From CAVPTL01 sp963794415 (GTDB taxonomy: Bacteria; Actinomycetota; Thermoleophilia; Gaiellales; JAICJC01): a stretch of 64,000 nt of DNA. Positions 24,617 to 33,696 of this stretch are shown here, one piece after another (the stretch's first letter is position 1; every line of letters begins with the position of its first letter). The position numbers and the translations under genes are program-made. The notes under the pieces were generated by a model. It was not told where the DNA came from. It did no database searches and saw nothing but the letters and a program-made list of their open reading frames with translations. The DNA is taken from assembly GCA_963794415.1 (NCBI GenBank), contig CAWCDI010000001.1, positions 620,001 through 684,000 on the forward strand, written 5' to 3'.

Positions 24617-25184
24617 CCGGCAGGCCAAGCTCCGGGGCGATCGGGCGCAGCGCCTCGATCACGAAGGCGATGTGCTCGTCCAGGTCGACGCCCAGCCCGG
24701 CCGCGCCCTCCGTGACGTCGTCGCGGTTGACCCCGCGCGCGAACCCCGGCTGCTTCAGCTTCTTCTTCACTGATTTCACGGTGAGCGTCGAGAGTCCCTC
24801 GGGGCGCACCAGGCCGCAGGCGTGCACGAAGCCCGAGATCTCGTCGCAGGCAAAGAGCGTCTTCTCGAGCTGTGACTCCCGCGGCACGCCCGTGTGGCTC
24901 CCGTGCGACAGCACCGCCCGCACGAACCACTCCGGGTAGCCGTGCTCGCGCAGCACCGGCGCGCCGTCCTGCGGATGCTGATCGAGCGTGGGATGGCGCT
25001 CGTAATCGAAGTCGTGCAGGAGCGCCACGTTGCCCCATTCGTCCTCGTTCTCGCCGAACTTCGCGGCGTAGGCACGGGTCGCCGCCTCCACTGCGAGGGC
25101 ATGTCGCAGGAGCGCCTCGCTCTGCGTCCATTCGGTCAGGAGCGCCCAGGCTGCGGTGCGATCGGCGGGGGAGTTGGCCGTCAT
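24612..25184 (-). CDS. HD-domain hydrolase
   Basis: 190 residues with HD-superfamily metal motifs: LLRHALAVEAATRAYA (H), ALLHDFDYERHP (HD) and a later VLSHGSHTG, plus CDEISGFVHACG. Members are phosphohydrolases, often acting on nucleotides; no substrate can be assigned. ATG 25184 was chosen over 25250 because a TACACT -10 lies 8 nt before it and no SD supports the longer form. The last codons lie within a dispersed palindromic repeat. Confidence 0.82.
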   Translation of the reverse strand: MTANSPADRTAAWALLTEWTQSEALLRHALAVEAATRAYAAKFGENEDEWGNVALLHDFDYERHPTLDQHPQDGAPVLREHGYPEWFVRAVLSHGSHTGVPRESQLEKTLFACDEISGFVHACGLVRPEGLSTLTVKSVKKKLKQPGFARGVNRDDVTEGAAGLGVDLDEHIAFVIEALRPIAPELGLPG

Positions 25185-25192
25185 CGGAGGCG

Positions 25193-25198
25193 AGTGTA
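25193..25198 (-). promoter_or_regulatory. -10 element of the HD-domain gene (leaderless)
   Basis: TACACT on the minus strand, 8 nt before ATG 25184. Confidence 0.55.
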
Positions 25199-25241
25199 GC
25201 AACGGCCGGCAGGAACCAACGGGTGTCATCGCGAATGCGGC

Positions 25242-25247
25242 TACCCT
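25242..25247 (+). promoter_or_regulatory. -10 element of murA
   Basis: TACCCT, 12 nt before ATG 25260; divergent from the HD gene promoter 44 bp away. Confidence 0.45.
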
Positions 25248-25259
25248 CACTGTCAGACG

Positions 25260-26591
25260 ATGTTGGAGGCACGTCCGCAGATGCCGATCGCTACCCGAGA
25301 AGGTACTTTGGAGACTTTTGTAATCGAGGGCGGTGTTCCGCTCTCAGGCCGCGTACGCCCGGCCGGGAACAAGAACGCCGCACTGCCGATCCTCGCTGCG
25401 TGCCTGCTCACCGGCGACCCGATCACGCTCGAGAACATGCCGCGCATCCGCGACGTCGAGGCCATGATCGAGCTGCTCGTCGACATCGGCGCCGAGGCCG
25501 AGTGGGTCGAGGACAACACGCTGCGCGTCTGGGCCGCCGACATCACCACCACGCGCCTCGATCCCGAGCTCTGCACCCGCATCCGCGCGTCGATCCTGCT
25601 CGCCGGGCCGCTCCTGGCCCGCTTCGGCTCGGCCGACGTCCCGCCCCCGGGCGGCGATGTCATCGGCCGCCGCCGGGTCGATACCCACCTGATGGCCTTC
25701 GAGGCGCTCGGCGCCGACGTCGAGGTCGATCGGGAGTACCACCTGCGCGCGCCGCAGGGCCTCCGGGGCGTTGACATGTACCTCGACGAGGCCTCGGTCA
25801 CCGGCACCGAGAACGCGCTCATGGCAGCAGTGCTTGCCAACGGCACGACCACCATCTACAACGCCGCCTGCGAGCCGCACGTGCAGGACCTCTGCCACCT
25901 CCTGAACGCCATGGGCGCGGGCATCGAGGGCATCGGCTCGAACATGCTCACCATCCACGGCGTCGAGAGCCTCCGGGGCTGCCGACACCGCGTCGGGCCT
26001 GACCACATCGAGGTCGCGTCGTTCATCGGCCTGGCCGCGGTCACCGGGGGCGACCTGGTCATCGAGGACGCCGCCGTGCCGCACCTGCGCTCCATCCGCC
26101 ACGCCTTCTCGCGGCTCGGCGTCGAGATCGAGACGCACGGCGAGGACGTGCGCATCGCCCCGGGGCAGTCGCTCCAGATCGTGGACGACGTGCACGCGCA
26201 GATCCCCAAGCTCGAGGACGGCCCCTGGCCGATGTTCCCGGCCGACCTCACGTCCATCGCCGTGGCCGTCGCGACGCAGGCCACCGGCACCGTGCTGATC
26301 TTCGAGAAGATGTTCGAGAACCGCCTGTTCTTCACGGACAAGCTCGTCTCGATGGGCGCGCGCATCGTGCTCTGCGACCCGCATCGGGCCGTCGTCACGG
26401 GCCCGGCCCAGCTCTACGGCGAGCGCATGGCGAGCCCCGACATCCGCGCGGGCATGGCGCTCCTGATCGGGGCGCTCTGCGCCGAGGGCACCAGCCGCAT
26501 CGGCAACGTCGGAGAGATCGACCGCGGCTACGAGCGCATCGACGAGCGCCTGCGCGAGCTCGGCGCCCGCATCGAGCGCACGCAGGGCTAG
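25260..26591 (+). CDS. murA: UDP-N-acetylglucosamine 1-carboxyvinyltransferase
   Basis: 443 residues; transfers enolpyruvate from PEP to UDP-GlcNAc, the first committed step of peptidoglycan synthesis. Motifs: PAGNKNAALPI with the substrate-binding Lys, SILLAGPLLAR, PGGDVIGRRRVDTHL, and VGEIDRGYERID near the C-terminus. The catalytic Cys of the PGGCxIGxRP loop is Asp here (Asp133), as in Mycobacterium tuberculosis, which makes the enzyme insensitive to fosfomycin. A second start at ATG 25281 is possible. It stands alone, upstream of hisD. Confidence 0.96.
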   Translation: MLEARPQMPIATREGTLETFVIEGGVPLSGRVRPAGNKNAALPILAACLLTGDPITLENMPRIRDVEAMIELLVDIGAEAEWVEDNTLRVWAADITTTRLDPELCTRIRASILLAGPLLARFGSADVPPPGGDVIGRRRVDTHLMAFEALGADVEVDREYHLRAPQGLRGVDMYLDEASVTGTENALMAAVLANGTTTIYNAACEPHVQDLCHLLNAMGAGIEGIGSNMLTIHGVESLRGCRHRVGPDHIEVASFIGLAAVTGGDLVIEDAAVPHLRSIRHAFSRLGVEIETHGEDVRIAPGQSLQIVDDVHAQIPKLEDGPWPMFPADLTSIAVAVATQATGTVLIFEKMFENRLFFTDKLVSMGARIVLCDPHRAVVTGPAQLYGERMASPDIRAGMALLIGALCAEGTSRIGNVGEIDRGYERIDERLRELGARIERTQG

Positions 26592-26610
26592 CCGCCCACG
26601 CACGAAGGGG

Positions 26611-26616
26611 TACGAT
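26611..26616 (+). promoter_or_regulatory. -10 element of hisD (leaderless)
   Basis: GGGGTACGAT with core TACGAT, 6 nt before ATG 26623; no SD. Confidence 0.55.
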
Positions 26617-26622
26617 CCGCCG

Positions 26623-27894
26623 ATGAAGCGGCTGACCATCACCGGCGACACGGTGGCCTCCGCCGCACGCGGTCTACGACCGTCCGCGGAGGCGCAGGAG
26701 GACGTGCGCCGGATCGTCGCCGACATCGTCGACATGGTGCGCGGCGGCGGTGATGACGCGCTTCGCCGCCTCACGCTGCGGCTGGACGGCGCCGACCTCG
26801 CGGAGAGCCGTGTCCCAGCTGCCGAGCTCGATCGCGCGCTCGAGCTGATCGAGCCGGACGTCCGGTCGGCCATCCAGTTTCTGGCCGGCAACCTGCGGAC
26901 GGTCGCAACCGAGCTCATGCCCCCGCCCGTGCGGGTCGAGCTGCCCCAGGGCCAGATCGTCTCCACCCGCCACGTGCCGGTGCAGCGCGCCGGCCTCTAC
27001 GTGCCCGGTGGCGGAGCGGCCTACCCGTCGAGCGCGGTGATGGCGATCGTGCCCGCGCAGGTGGCGGGCGTGCCGGAGATCTGCGTGTGCTCGCCGCCCG
27101 ACGCCGAGGGCCACGTCCACTCGGCGGTGCTGGCCGTGTGCGCGCTCCTGGGCGTGACCGAGGTGTACGCGGCAGGTGGCGCGCAGGGCATCGCGGCGAT
27201 GGCGCTCGGCACCGATTCGATCCCGGCCGTGGACGTGGTGGTCGGCCCGGGCAACGCCTTCGTGGAGGAGGCCAAGCGGCGGCTCTTCGGCGAGGTCGGC
27301 ATCGAGTCGTTGGCAGGCCCGAGCGAGCTGATCGTCCTTGCCGACGGCACCGCTCCGGCCGAGCACCTCGCCTGGGATCTGATGGCCCAGGCCGAGCACG
27401 GCTCCGGAGCGCAGTCCGTGCTGCTGAGCACTGACGCCGACGTGATCGCGGCGGTCGCAGAGCACCTCGCGGAGGGCGACGTGACGCTCATCGAGGCCGA
27501 CTCGTGGGATACCGCGATCGCCTTCGTCAACACCTACGCGCCTGAGCACCTCCAGCTGGCGGTGGCCGATCCGCACGCGGCGCTCGGCCGGATCGTGCAC
27601 GCCGGGGCGATCTTCATCGGGCCGCACTCGGGCGCCGCCTTCGGCGACTACGTGGCCGGCTCGAACCACATCCTCCCGACGGCAGGCAACGCCCGCTTCT
27701 CGTCGGGGCTCGCCCCGTCCGCGTTCCTGCGGGCCCAGGAGATCGTGGAGGTGCCCGAGTCGGCCGTCGGCGCCCTCGCGGTACCGTTGCAGGCGCTTGC
27801 GCTGGCCGAGGGCCTTCCCAAGCACGCCCGGTCGGCGCGGATCCGTGCCGAGACGCTCGAACAAAGGAACCAGTCTGATGCAGCTGTCCCGTGA
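26623..27894 (+). CDS. hisD: Histidinol dehydrogenase
   Basis: 423 residues; NAD-dependent zinc enzyme for the last two steps of histidine synthesis. Motifs: RAGLYVPGGGAAYPSSAVM (NAD site), GVTEVYAAGGAQGIAAMALGT, VGPGNAFVEEAKRRLFG, LMAQAEHGSGAQ (zinc Gln/His), TYAPEHLQL (catalytic Glu-His), GDYVAGSNHILPT. The C-terminal portion (FLRAQEIVEVPESAV) is less typical, so a HisD-like dehydrogenase of another pathway cannot be excluded. No other his gene is in the window. It overlaps ridA by 17 bp. Confidence 0.87.
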   Translation: MKRLTITGDTVASAARGLRPSAEAQEDVRRIVADIVDMVRGGGDDALRRLTLRLDGADLAESRVPAAELDRALELIEPDVRSAIQFLAGNLRTVATELMPPPVRVELPQGQIVSTRHVPVQRAGLYVPGGGAAYPSSAVMAIVPAQVAGVPEICVCSPPDAEGHVHSAVLAVCALLGVTEVYAAGGAQGIAAMALGTDSIPAVDVVVGPGNAFVEEAKRRLFGEVGIESLAGPSELIVLADGTAPAEHLAWDLMAQAEHGSGAQSVLLSTDADVIAAVAEHLAEGDVTLIEADSWDTAIAFVNTYAPEHLQLAVADPHAALGRIVHAGAIFIGPHSGAAFGDYVAGSNHILPTAGNARFSSGLAPSAFLRAQEIVEVPESAVGALAVPLQALALAEGLPKHARSARIRAETLEQRNQSDAAVP

Positions 27895-28270
27895 GGTGAT
27901 CGTGGCCGAGGGAGCTCCGAAGCCGTTTGCCGGAGCCCCGTACAACCAGGCGATCCGGGCGAGCGACTTCGTGTTCTGTGCCGGGCAGATCGGCCTCGAC
28001 CCCACGTCTGGAGCCCTCGTCGACGGCGGCACCGAGGCGCAGACGCGCCGGGTGCTCGAGAACGTCACCGCGGTGCTCGCGGGCGCCGGCCTCACGCTGG
28101 CCCACGTGGTGAAGACCACGATCTACGTCACCGACCTCGCCGACTTCGCCGCCATCAACGCGATCTACGGCGAGTACTTCTCTGCCGACCCGCCGGCGCG
28201 CTCCACCGTGCAGGTGGCGGCGCTTCCCGCGGGCGCCACGGTCGAGATCGAGGTCGTCGCCGCCAACTAG
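27878..28270 (+). CDS. ridA: RidA-family reactive enamine/imine deaminase
   Basis: 130 residues of the YjgF/YER057c/UK114 family. It hydrolyses reactive 2-aminoacrylate-type enamines and so protects PLP enzymes. Typical spans: GAPYNQAIRASDFVFCAGQIGLDP, TRRVLENVTAVLAGAGLTL, VVKTTIYVTDLADF, PPARSTVQVAALP (conserved Arg) and EIEVVA at the end. ATG 27878 has a good SD (AAAGGA) and overlaps the 3' end of hisD. Confidence 0.93.
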   Translation: MQLSREVIVAEGAPKPFAGAPYNQAIRASDFVFCAGQIGLDPTSGALVDGGTEAQTRRVLENVTAVLAGAGLTLAHVVKTTIYVTDLADFAAINAIYGEYFSADPPARSTVQVAALPAGATVEIEVVAAN

Positions 28271-28279
28271 CATCCGGCC

Positions 28280-30874
28280 ATGCGGCCCCGAGAGCTGATC
28301 GTCACGCACGCCAACGCCGACTTCGACGCGCTCGGGTCGGCTCTGGCTGCCCGCAGGCTCTACCCCGGCGCATCGATCCGCCTCCCCGGCGGCGTGAACC
28401 CCAACGTGCGCGCGTTCATCTCGCTGCACGCCGACGACCTGGACATCCAGGATCCGGCCCGGTCGGAGCTCGACGCCGTCGAGCGCGTGATCGTGGTCGA
28501 TGTCGCCGACCTGCACCGGCTGGGAGACGCCGCCGACGTGATCACGCGGGAGGGGGTGGAGGTGGTGCTCTTCGACCACCACGCGCACGGGCCGGAGCCG
28601 GACTGGGTCACTCCCGGAGCGGTCATGATCTCGGCCGACGGCGCGCTCTCGACCACGCTCTCGGGCATCCTCGCCGAGCGCGGCGTCACCCCGACGCCGG
28701 CAGAGGCGACCGCCCTGGCGCTCGGCATCCACGAGGACACCGGCTCGCTGACGCACCTGACCACCACGCCCCGCGACGTCGAGGCGCTCGCATGGTGCAT
28801 CCGAAACGGCGCCGATCAGGCGCTGATCGCCGAGTTCCTGCGAACGCCGCTCTCACGCGATCAGCGCGACCTGCTCGCGGCGCTGATGGACGCCGCCGTG
28901 CCGCACGAGGTGGGGGGCACTGCGGTGCTGATCGCCGGCGTCCGGTGGCCGCATCACGTCACGGCGGTCTCGACGCTTGCGACCAAGATGGTGGAGCTCA
29001 CCGACGCCCGTGCGCTCGTGATCCTCGTCGAGATGGAGGGCCGCATCTTCGCCGTCGGCCGCAGCCGCACCTCGGCGCTCGACGTCTCTGCGCTCCTCGC
29101 CGGCATCGGGGGCGGCGGCCATGCACCGGCTGCGTCGGCGGTGGTGCGCGACCGGGAGCTCGACGACGTCGTTTCCGACGTGGTGCGCTCACTGCCGGCC
29201 GGCGTCGCCGCGGCGGCGTCTGCGCGCGACATCATGTCGTCCCCCGCGTGGTTCATCGACGCCGACGTGACGGTGAGCGAGGCCATGGCGGAGTGCCACC
29301 GGCGCCAGACCTCGGGCGTGCAGCTCTCGTCCGGCGGGGTGCTCGTGGGCGCCGTCGCGCGCGAGGATCTCGACCGGGCCATCGGCCACCGGCTGGGGCA
29401 TGCGCCCGTGCGCGCCGTGATGAGCTCCGAGGTCGCCGCCGTGCGGGCGGATGCCACGCTCGTCGAGACGCAGCAGATGGTGGTGAGGTCCCGCGCCGGG
29501 CGCGTCGCGGTGGTCGCCGAGACCAACGGCGAGCCGCCGTGCGCCGCCGACGTGCTGGGCGTGGTGACGCGCACCGATCTGCTCGCCGCCCTCAGCCGGC
29601 GGCCGGCAGAGCCTTCCCAGCCGCTGCCGCGCGATCTGGCCGGCGAGCTGATGCAGCTCGACGGCCTCGCGCCGCTCTGGGCCGCCGTGCAGGCAGCCTC
29701 GACCGCCACCCAGGGCGTCTACCTCGTCGGCGGGGCGGTGCGCGACCTGCTGCTGGGCACGCCCAGCTTCGACATCGACCTCGCGGTGGAGGGCGACGGG
29801 GTGGCGTTTGCCGAGGAGCTCGCCGAGGAGCTCGGCGGGCGGATGCACCCGCACGAGCGCTTCCACACCGCGGTGGTGATCGCCGGCGACCTCCGCGTGG
29901 ACGTGGCGACCGCCCGCACCGAGCACTACGAGTCCCCGGCGGCGCTGCCGGTGGTCGAGCACAGCTCTATCCGCCGCGACCTGCACCGCCGCGACTTCAC
30001 CATCAACGCCATGGCGATCGCGCTGGACGCCGCGAGCTTCGGCTGCCTGCTCGACCCCTTCGGCGGCCAGGCCGACCTCTCGGCGGGCATCCTGCGCGTG
30101 CTGCACAACCTGTCGTTCATCGAGGATCCCACCCGCATGTTCCGGGCGGTGCGCTACGAGACGCGGTACGGCTTCGCGATGGAGCGACACACGCTGGGCC
30201 TCGCGCGAAGCACCGTTGGGATGGGCCTGGTGGCCGAGGTCTCGGGCGCGCGCCTGCGCGACGAGCTGCTCGCGCTCATCGAGGACGAGCGCGCGCCGCG
30301 CGCGCTTCGGCGGCTGCACGAGCTGGAGCTCGACCGCGCGCTTCACCCCGCGCTCGACTGCTCGCCGGAGGCGCTCGGCCTGGTGGTGCGAGCCGACGAG
30401 ATCCGGGCCGGCTGCCTGCCGGAGCTCGACCCGTGGCGCGCCCGCTTTGCAGCCATCGCCCAGGGGTTCGAGCCCGATCAGCTCGAGCCGTGGCTCGAGT
30501 GGCTTCGCCTGCGCCGGCGCGACGGCCAGGCAGTCGCGCTTGCTGCCGTCCTGCCGCGGCGGCTGCTGGCGCCGCTCGCGGCGGCCGCGACTCCCGCCGA
30601 CGTCGCAGAGCTCCTGGCGCCGCATCCGGTGGAGGTCGCCCTCCTTGCAGCAGCGCTCGGCTCCGACCCGGCCCTCGGCTACCTGCGCGCCGGCGCCGCC
30701 GTGCGGCTCGAGCTGGACGGCGACGTGCTCCGGCGCGAGCTTGGCCTGCAGCCGTCGCCCCAGGTGGGCGCAATCCTGGCAGAGCTTCTCCGGCGCAAGC
30801 GAAACGGCGAGATCGACGGCCACGCGGAGGAGCTCGCGGCCGCCCGCGCGCTGCTCGCAGAGGAGCCGGTGTGA
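28280..30874 (+). CDS. DHH / CBS-pair / CCA-tRNA nucleotidyltransferase fusion
   Basis: 864 residues joining three modules. Residues 1-310: DHH-DHHA1 phosphoesterase (HANADFDALGSAL, VVDVADLHRLG, FDHHAHG; GGGGHAPAAS glycine-rich loop), the nanoRNase/oligonucleotide-exonuclease type. About 315-440: CBS pair (ARDIMSS; VRAVMSS; DVLGVVTRTDLL). About 475-864: class II poly(A)/CCA-adding enzyme (LVGGAVRDLLLG, FDIDLAVEGDG, RRDFTINAMAI, DPTRMFRAVRYE). The same architecture exists in the A-adding enzyme family of Aquifex and relatives. GTGA overlap with pgeF. Confidence 0.93.
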   Translation: MRPRELIVTHANADFDALGSALAARRLYPGASIRLPGGVNPNVRAFISLHADDLDIQDPARSELDAVERVIVVDVADLHRLGDAADVITREGVEVVLFDHHAHGPEPDWVTPGAVMISADGALSTTLSGILAERGVTPTPAEATALALGIHEDTGSLTHLTTTPRDVEALAWCIRNGADQALIAEFLRTPLSRDQRDLLAALMDAAVPHEVGGTAVLIAGVRWPHHVTAVSTLATKMVELTDARALVILVEMEGRIFAVGRSRTSALDVSALLAGIGGGGHAPAASAVVRDRELDDVVSDVVRSLPAGVAAAASARDIMSSPAWFIDADVTVSEAMAECHRRQTSGVQLSSGGVLVGAVAREDLDRAIGHRLGHAPVRAVMSSEVAAVRADATLVETQQMVVRSRAGRVAVVAETNGEPPCAADVLGVVTRTDLLAALSRRPAEPSQPLPRDLAGELMQLDGLAPLWAAVQAASTATQGVYLVGGAVRDLLLGTPSFDIDLAVEGDGVAFAEELAEELGGRMHPHERFHTAVVIAGDLRVDVATARTEHYESPAALPVVEHSSIRRDLHRRDFTINAMAIALDAASFGCLLDPFGGQADLSAGILRVLHNLSFIEDPTRMFRAVRYETRYGFAMERHTLGLARSTVGMGLVAEVSGARLRDELLALIEDERAPRALRRLHELELDRALHPALDCSPEALGLVVRADEIRAGCLPELDPWRARFAAIAQGFEPDQLEPWLEWLRLRRRDGQAVALAAVLPRRLLAPLAAAATPADVAELLAPHPVEVALLAAALGSDPALGYLRAGAAVRLELDGDVLRRELGLQPSPQVGAILAELLRRKRNGEIDGHAEELAAARALLAEEPV

Positions 30875-31611
30875 GCGTCATCGCCTGGGAGTCGGCGCCC
30901 GCCGGCGTGTCGGTGGCGTTCACCACGCGCCAGGGCGGGGTCTCGGAGGGCCCGTTCGAGAGCCTCAACCTGGGCGCGCTCACCGCGGACTCGGCCGACG
31001 CCGTGCGCGAGAACCGCCGCCGTGTCGTGCAGGCAGTGGGCGCCGACCCCGGCGCGGCCACGATGGCGTGGCAGGTGGCCGGCGCAGACGTGCGCGAGGT
31101 GGTGGAGGAGCGCAGCCCGGGGATCTTCCTGCAGCCCGGCGCGGAGCCGTTCCCGAAGTCGGACGGGCTGGTGACGTCGCTGTCCGGCAAGCCCATGGTG
31201 CTGCTCGCCGCCGACTGCCTGCCCATCGCGATCGCCCGCACGGACGGCTCGCGGCTCGCGGTGCTCCACGCCGGCTGGCAGGGGCTCCTCGCGGGGATCT
31301 GCGAGCAGGGCGCCGCGGAGGTGGGCGGGGAGATGGCCGCCATGGTCGGTCCGGGCGCCGGCCCGTGCTGCTACGAGGTGAAGGACGACGTCGGCCTGCC
31401 GCTGCAGGCGAAGTTCGGGCCCGCCGCGGTGCGCGACGGAAAGGCCGACCTGTGGCACTGCGCCCGCGTCGCGCTCGAGCGAAGCGGGGTGGGGCACGTC
31501 GAGGTGGCCGGCCTCTGCACGATGTGCAACCCCGGGCTCTTCTTCTCGCACCGCCGCGACCACGGACGCACCGGCCGGCAGGGCGTGGTGGGGATCATCG
31601 ATGCCGCCTGA
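30871..31611 (+). CDS. pgeF: Laccase-domain protein PgeF/YfiH
   Basis: 246 residues; multicopper-polyphenol-oxidase-like family, whose E. coli member hydrolyses mis-incorporated L-Ser in UDP-MurNAc peptides. Conserved spans: FTTRQGGVSEGPFESLNLG, LLAADCLPIAI, VLHAGWQGLLAG, MVGPGAGPCCYEV, CTMCNPGLFFSHRRD; the His/Cys set is complete. GTG 30871 overlaps the previous stop. It heads the division/envelope gene string; in many actinobacteria pgeF follows ftsZ, which is not here. Confidence 0.92.
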   Translation: MSVIAWESAPAGVSVAFTTRQGGVSEGPFESLNLGALTADSADAVRENRRRVVQAVGADPGAATMAWQVAGADVREVVEERSPGIFLQPGAEPFPKSDGLVTSLSGKPMVLLAADCLPIAIARTDGSRLAVLHAGWQGLLAGICEQGAAEVGGEMAAMVGPGAGPCCYEVKDDVGLPLQAKFGPAAVRDGKADLWHCARVALERSGVGHVEVAGLCTMCNPGLFFSHRRDHGRTGRQGVVGIIDAA

Positions 31612-32278
31612 GACGTCGTTCGGGCCGCCCGATCCCGGGGCGATCGCCGCCAACCTGGCGCGTATCCGGGCAGAGATCGGCGATGGGATCGAGATCCTCG
31701 CCGCCACCAAGTACGTCGATGCGGACGGGATGCAGGCGCTCGCCGACGCCGGCGTGACCCTCGTCGGTGAGAACCGCACCGACGCGCTGCTTGCAAAGCA
31801 GGAGCAGTTCGCCGGCCGGTTCACGTGGGACTTCATCGGCCACCTGCAGAGCCGGAAGGTGCGCGACGTGGTGGGCCGCGTGCGGCTGATCCACGCAGTG
31901 GATGCGCTCACGGTGTGCAGCCAGATCCAGGCGCGGTCGGACGAGCCGGTCGACTGCCTGCTCCAGGTGAACATCGCCGCCGAAGCGTCAAAAGCAGGCG
32001 TTTTGCAGGGAGAAGTGGACGAGTTCCTCGAGGCGTCCGCCGAGCTCGACCGCGTGCGGTTCCGCGGTCTGATGACGATGCCGCCGCTCGCCGAGGATCC
32101 CGAGGACGCCCGCCGGTGGTTCGCCAGGCTCCGCGATCTGCGCGACGAGATGGCGCCGCGCTGGGGCGGCCGGCACGACTTCACGCACCTCTCGATGGGC
32201 ACGAGCCAGGATTACCAGGTGGCCGCGCAGGAGGGTGCAACGATCGTGAGGGTAGGAAGCGTCCTCTTCAAGCGGTAG
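31601..32278 (+). CDS. yggS: YggS-family PLP homeostasis protein
   Basis: 225 residues; PLP-binding protein of the alanine-racemase-like fold that buffers free PLP. The cofactor Lys is in ILAATKYVDADGMQAL. Other marks are GVTLVGENRTDALL, WDFIGHLQSRKV, LLQVNIAAEASKAG and FTHLSMGTSQDYQVA. It overlaps pgeF by 11 bp and sits immediately before sepF, the conserved actinobacterial order. It is non-catalytic in all characterised cases. Confidence 0.95.
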   Translation: MPPETSFGPPDPGAIAANLARIRAEIGDGIEILAATKYVDADGMQALADAGVTLVGENRTDALLAKQEQFAGRFTWDFIGHLQSRKVRDVVGRVRLIHAVDALTVCSQIQARSDEPVDCLLQVNIAAEASKAGVLQGEVDEFLEASAELDRVRFRGLMTMPPLAEDPEDARRWFARLRDLRDEMAPRWGGRHDFTHLSMGTSQDYQVAAQEGATIVRVGSVLFKR

Positions 32279-32281
32279 AGT
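32276..32281 (+). promoter_or_regulatory. -10 element of sepF
   Basis: GGTAGAGTGG, core TAGAGT, overlapping the yggS stop codon and 9 nt before ATG 32291. Confidence 0.5.
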
Positions 32282-32290
32282 GGTAGCGCT

Positions 32291-32866
32291 ATGGCTATCA
32301 AGGACATGTGGAACTCGACGCTCGTCTACTTCGGCGTGCGCGAGGAGGAGTGGGGCGACGAGTACTACGAGGACGGCACCGCCGCCCACGAGGACCTCGA
32401 GCGCGAGTACGCCGAGCGGCCCAACGTGCGCCGGCTCTCGCCGCGCCGCCGCGGCGGCTCGGAGTTCGACGACATCTTCAGCGACGAGCCCCCGCCGCCG
32501 CCCGCGCCCGCTCCGCGCACGTCGTCACGATCCTCGTCATCGCGATCCTCCGCGTCGCCGCTGCCGTCGCAGAACGGCCACCGCGAGGCGCCCCAGGTCT
32601 CGCTGGTCGTGCCCAAGACGTTCAACGACGCCCAGACGGTGGCCGACAAGCTGAAGGCCGAGGTGCCGGTGATCATCAACCTGCAGACGGCTGATGCCGA
32701 CCTCACCCGCCGCCTCATCGATTTCGCCAGCGGCCTCACCTACGCGCTCGACGGCTCCATGCAGCGCGTGGCAGACCGCGTGTTCCTGCTCACGCCGCAG
32801 GCGGTCAAGGTGTCCGCCGAGGACAAGGCCCTGCTCATGGAGCGCGGCTTCTTCAACCAGTACTAG
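32291..32866 (+). CDS. sepF: Cell division protein SepF
   Basis: 191 residues; membrane anchor of FtsZ at the division ring. The N-terminus MAIKDMWNSTLVYFGV is the short amphipathic membrane-binding helix. An acidic then Pro/Ser-rich linker follows (residues about 20-100). The C-terminal SepF domain is VPKTFNDAQTVADKLK...VIINLQ...RLIDFASGLTYALDG...VFLLTP. A -10 overlaps the yggS stop, so it may have its own leaderless transcript inside the cluster. Confidence 0.95.
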   Translation: MAIKDMWNSTLVYFGVREEEWGDEYYEDGTAAHEDLEREYAERPNVRRLSPRRRGGSEFDDIFSDEPPPPPAPAPRTSSRSSSSRSSASPLPSQNGHREAPQVSLVVPKTFNDAQTVADKLKAEVPVIINLQTADADLTRRLIDFASGLTYALDGSMQRVADRVFLLTPQAVKVSAEDKALLMERGFFNQY

Positions 32867-32882
32867 GGCCGGGGTTGCACGA

Positions 32883-33692
32883 ATGAGCGACGCTTCCACG
32901 ATCGGGCTGATCGGCGCCGGCAACATGGCCTCGGCGATGGTCAGCGGCTGGGTCAAGGCCGATCCCGCCATGGCCGGCCGGATCCTGGTCACCGACCGCG
33001 GCTCGGGCCGCGCAGCCGCCCTCGCCGCCACGCTCGGAGTGCAGCACGTCGAGAGCAACGCCGAGCTCGTCAAGGCGGCCGACATCGTCGTGCTCTCGGT
33101 GAAGCCCGTGGACGTCGAGAACGTGCTGCGCGAGATCACCGGCCTCATCACGCCGGACAAGGCGATCGCGTCCGTGGCGGCCGGCGTCCGCATCGCCACG
33201 CTCGAGACCATCCTGGACGTGGACGCCCCGGTGTTTCGCTTCATGCCCAACGTCGGCGTGCGCGTCGGCGCCGGCACGCTCGCCTTCTCGGCCGGGCGGT
33301 TCACGCACACCGAGGCCGAGGAGACCGTGCTCGCGGCCTTCTCGCTGCTGGGTGAGGTCGTGCCCCTTGCCGAGCGCCAGTTCGACGCGGCAACCGCGCT
33401 CTCGGGCTCGGGGCCGGCGTTCCTGGGCCTCATCCTCGAGGCGTTCGAGGACGCCGGCATCGTGAACGGCCTCAGCTACGACGACGCCCGCCGGCTGCTG
33501 CTCTCGACCGTCGCCGGCACCGCGGAGCTCCTGCGGGCCGAGGACATGTCGTGCAGCGTGCTTCGGCGCATGGTCACCTCACCGGGCGGCACGGCCGCCG
33601 CCGGCCTCGCGGAGATGGAGCGCCACGGAGTGCGCGGCGCGGTGATCGACGGCGTCACCGCCGCCATGCGACGTGCCGGGGAGCTGGGCTGA
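32883..33692 (+). CDS. proC: Pyrroline-5-carboxylate reductase
   Basis: 269 residues; NAD(P)H-dependent last step of proline synthesis. Rossmann motif IGLIGAGNMASAMVSGWV at the N-terminus, VVLSVKPVDVENVL, RFMPNVGVRVGAG, and the C-terminal signature ALSGSGPAFLGLILEAFEDAG with MVTSPGGTAAAGLAEME. Placed between sepF and yggT as in several actinobacteria and Firmicutes. Only 5 bp separate it from yggT. Confidence 0.95.
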   Translation: MSDASTIGLIGAGNMASAMVSGWVKADPAMAGRILVTDRGSGRAAALAATLGVQHVESNAELVKAADIVVLSVKPVDVENVLREITGLITPDKAIASVAAGVRIATLETILDVDAPVFRFMPNVGVRVGAGTLAFSAGRFTHTEAEETVLAAFSLLGEVVPLAERQFDAATALSGSGPAFLGLILEAFEDAGIVNGLSYDDARRLLLSTVAGTAELLRAEDMSCSVLRRMVTSPGGTAAAGLAEMERHGVRGAVIDGVTAAMRRAGELG

Positions 33693-33696
33693 GGCC

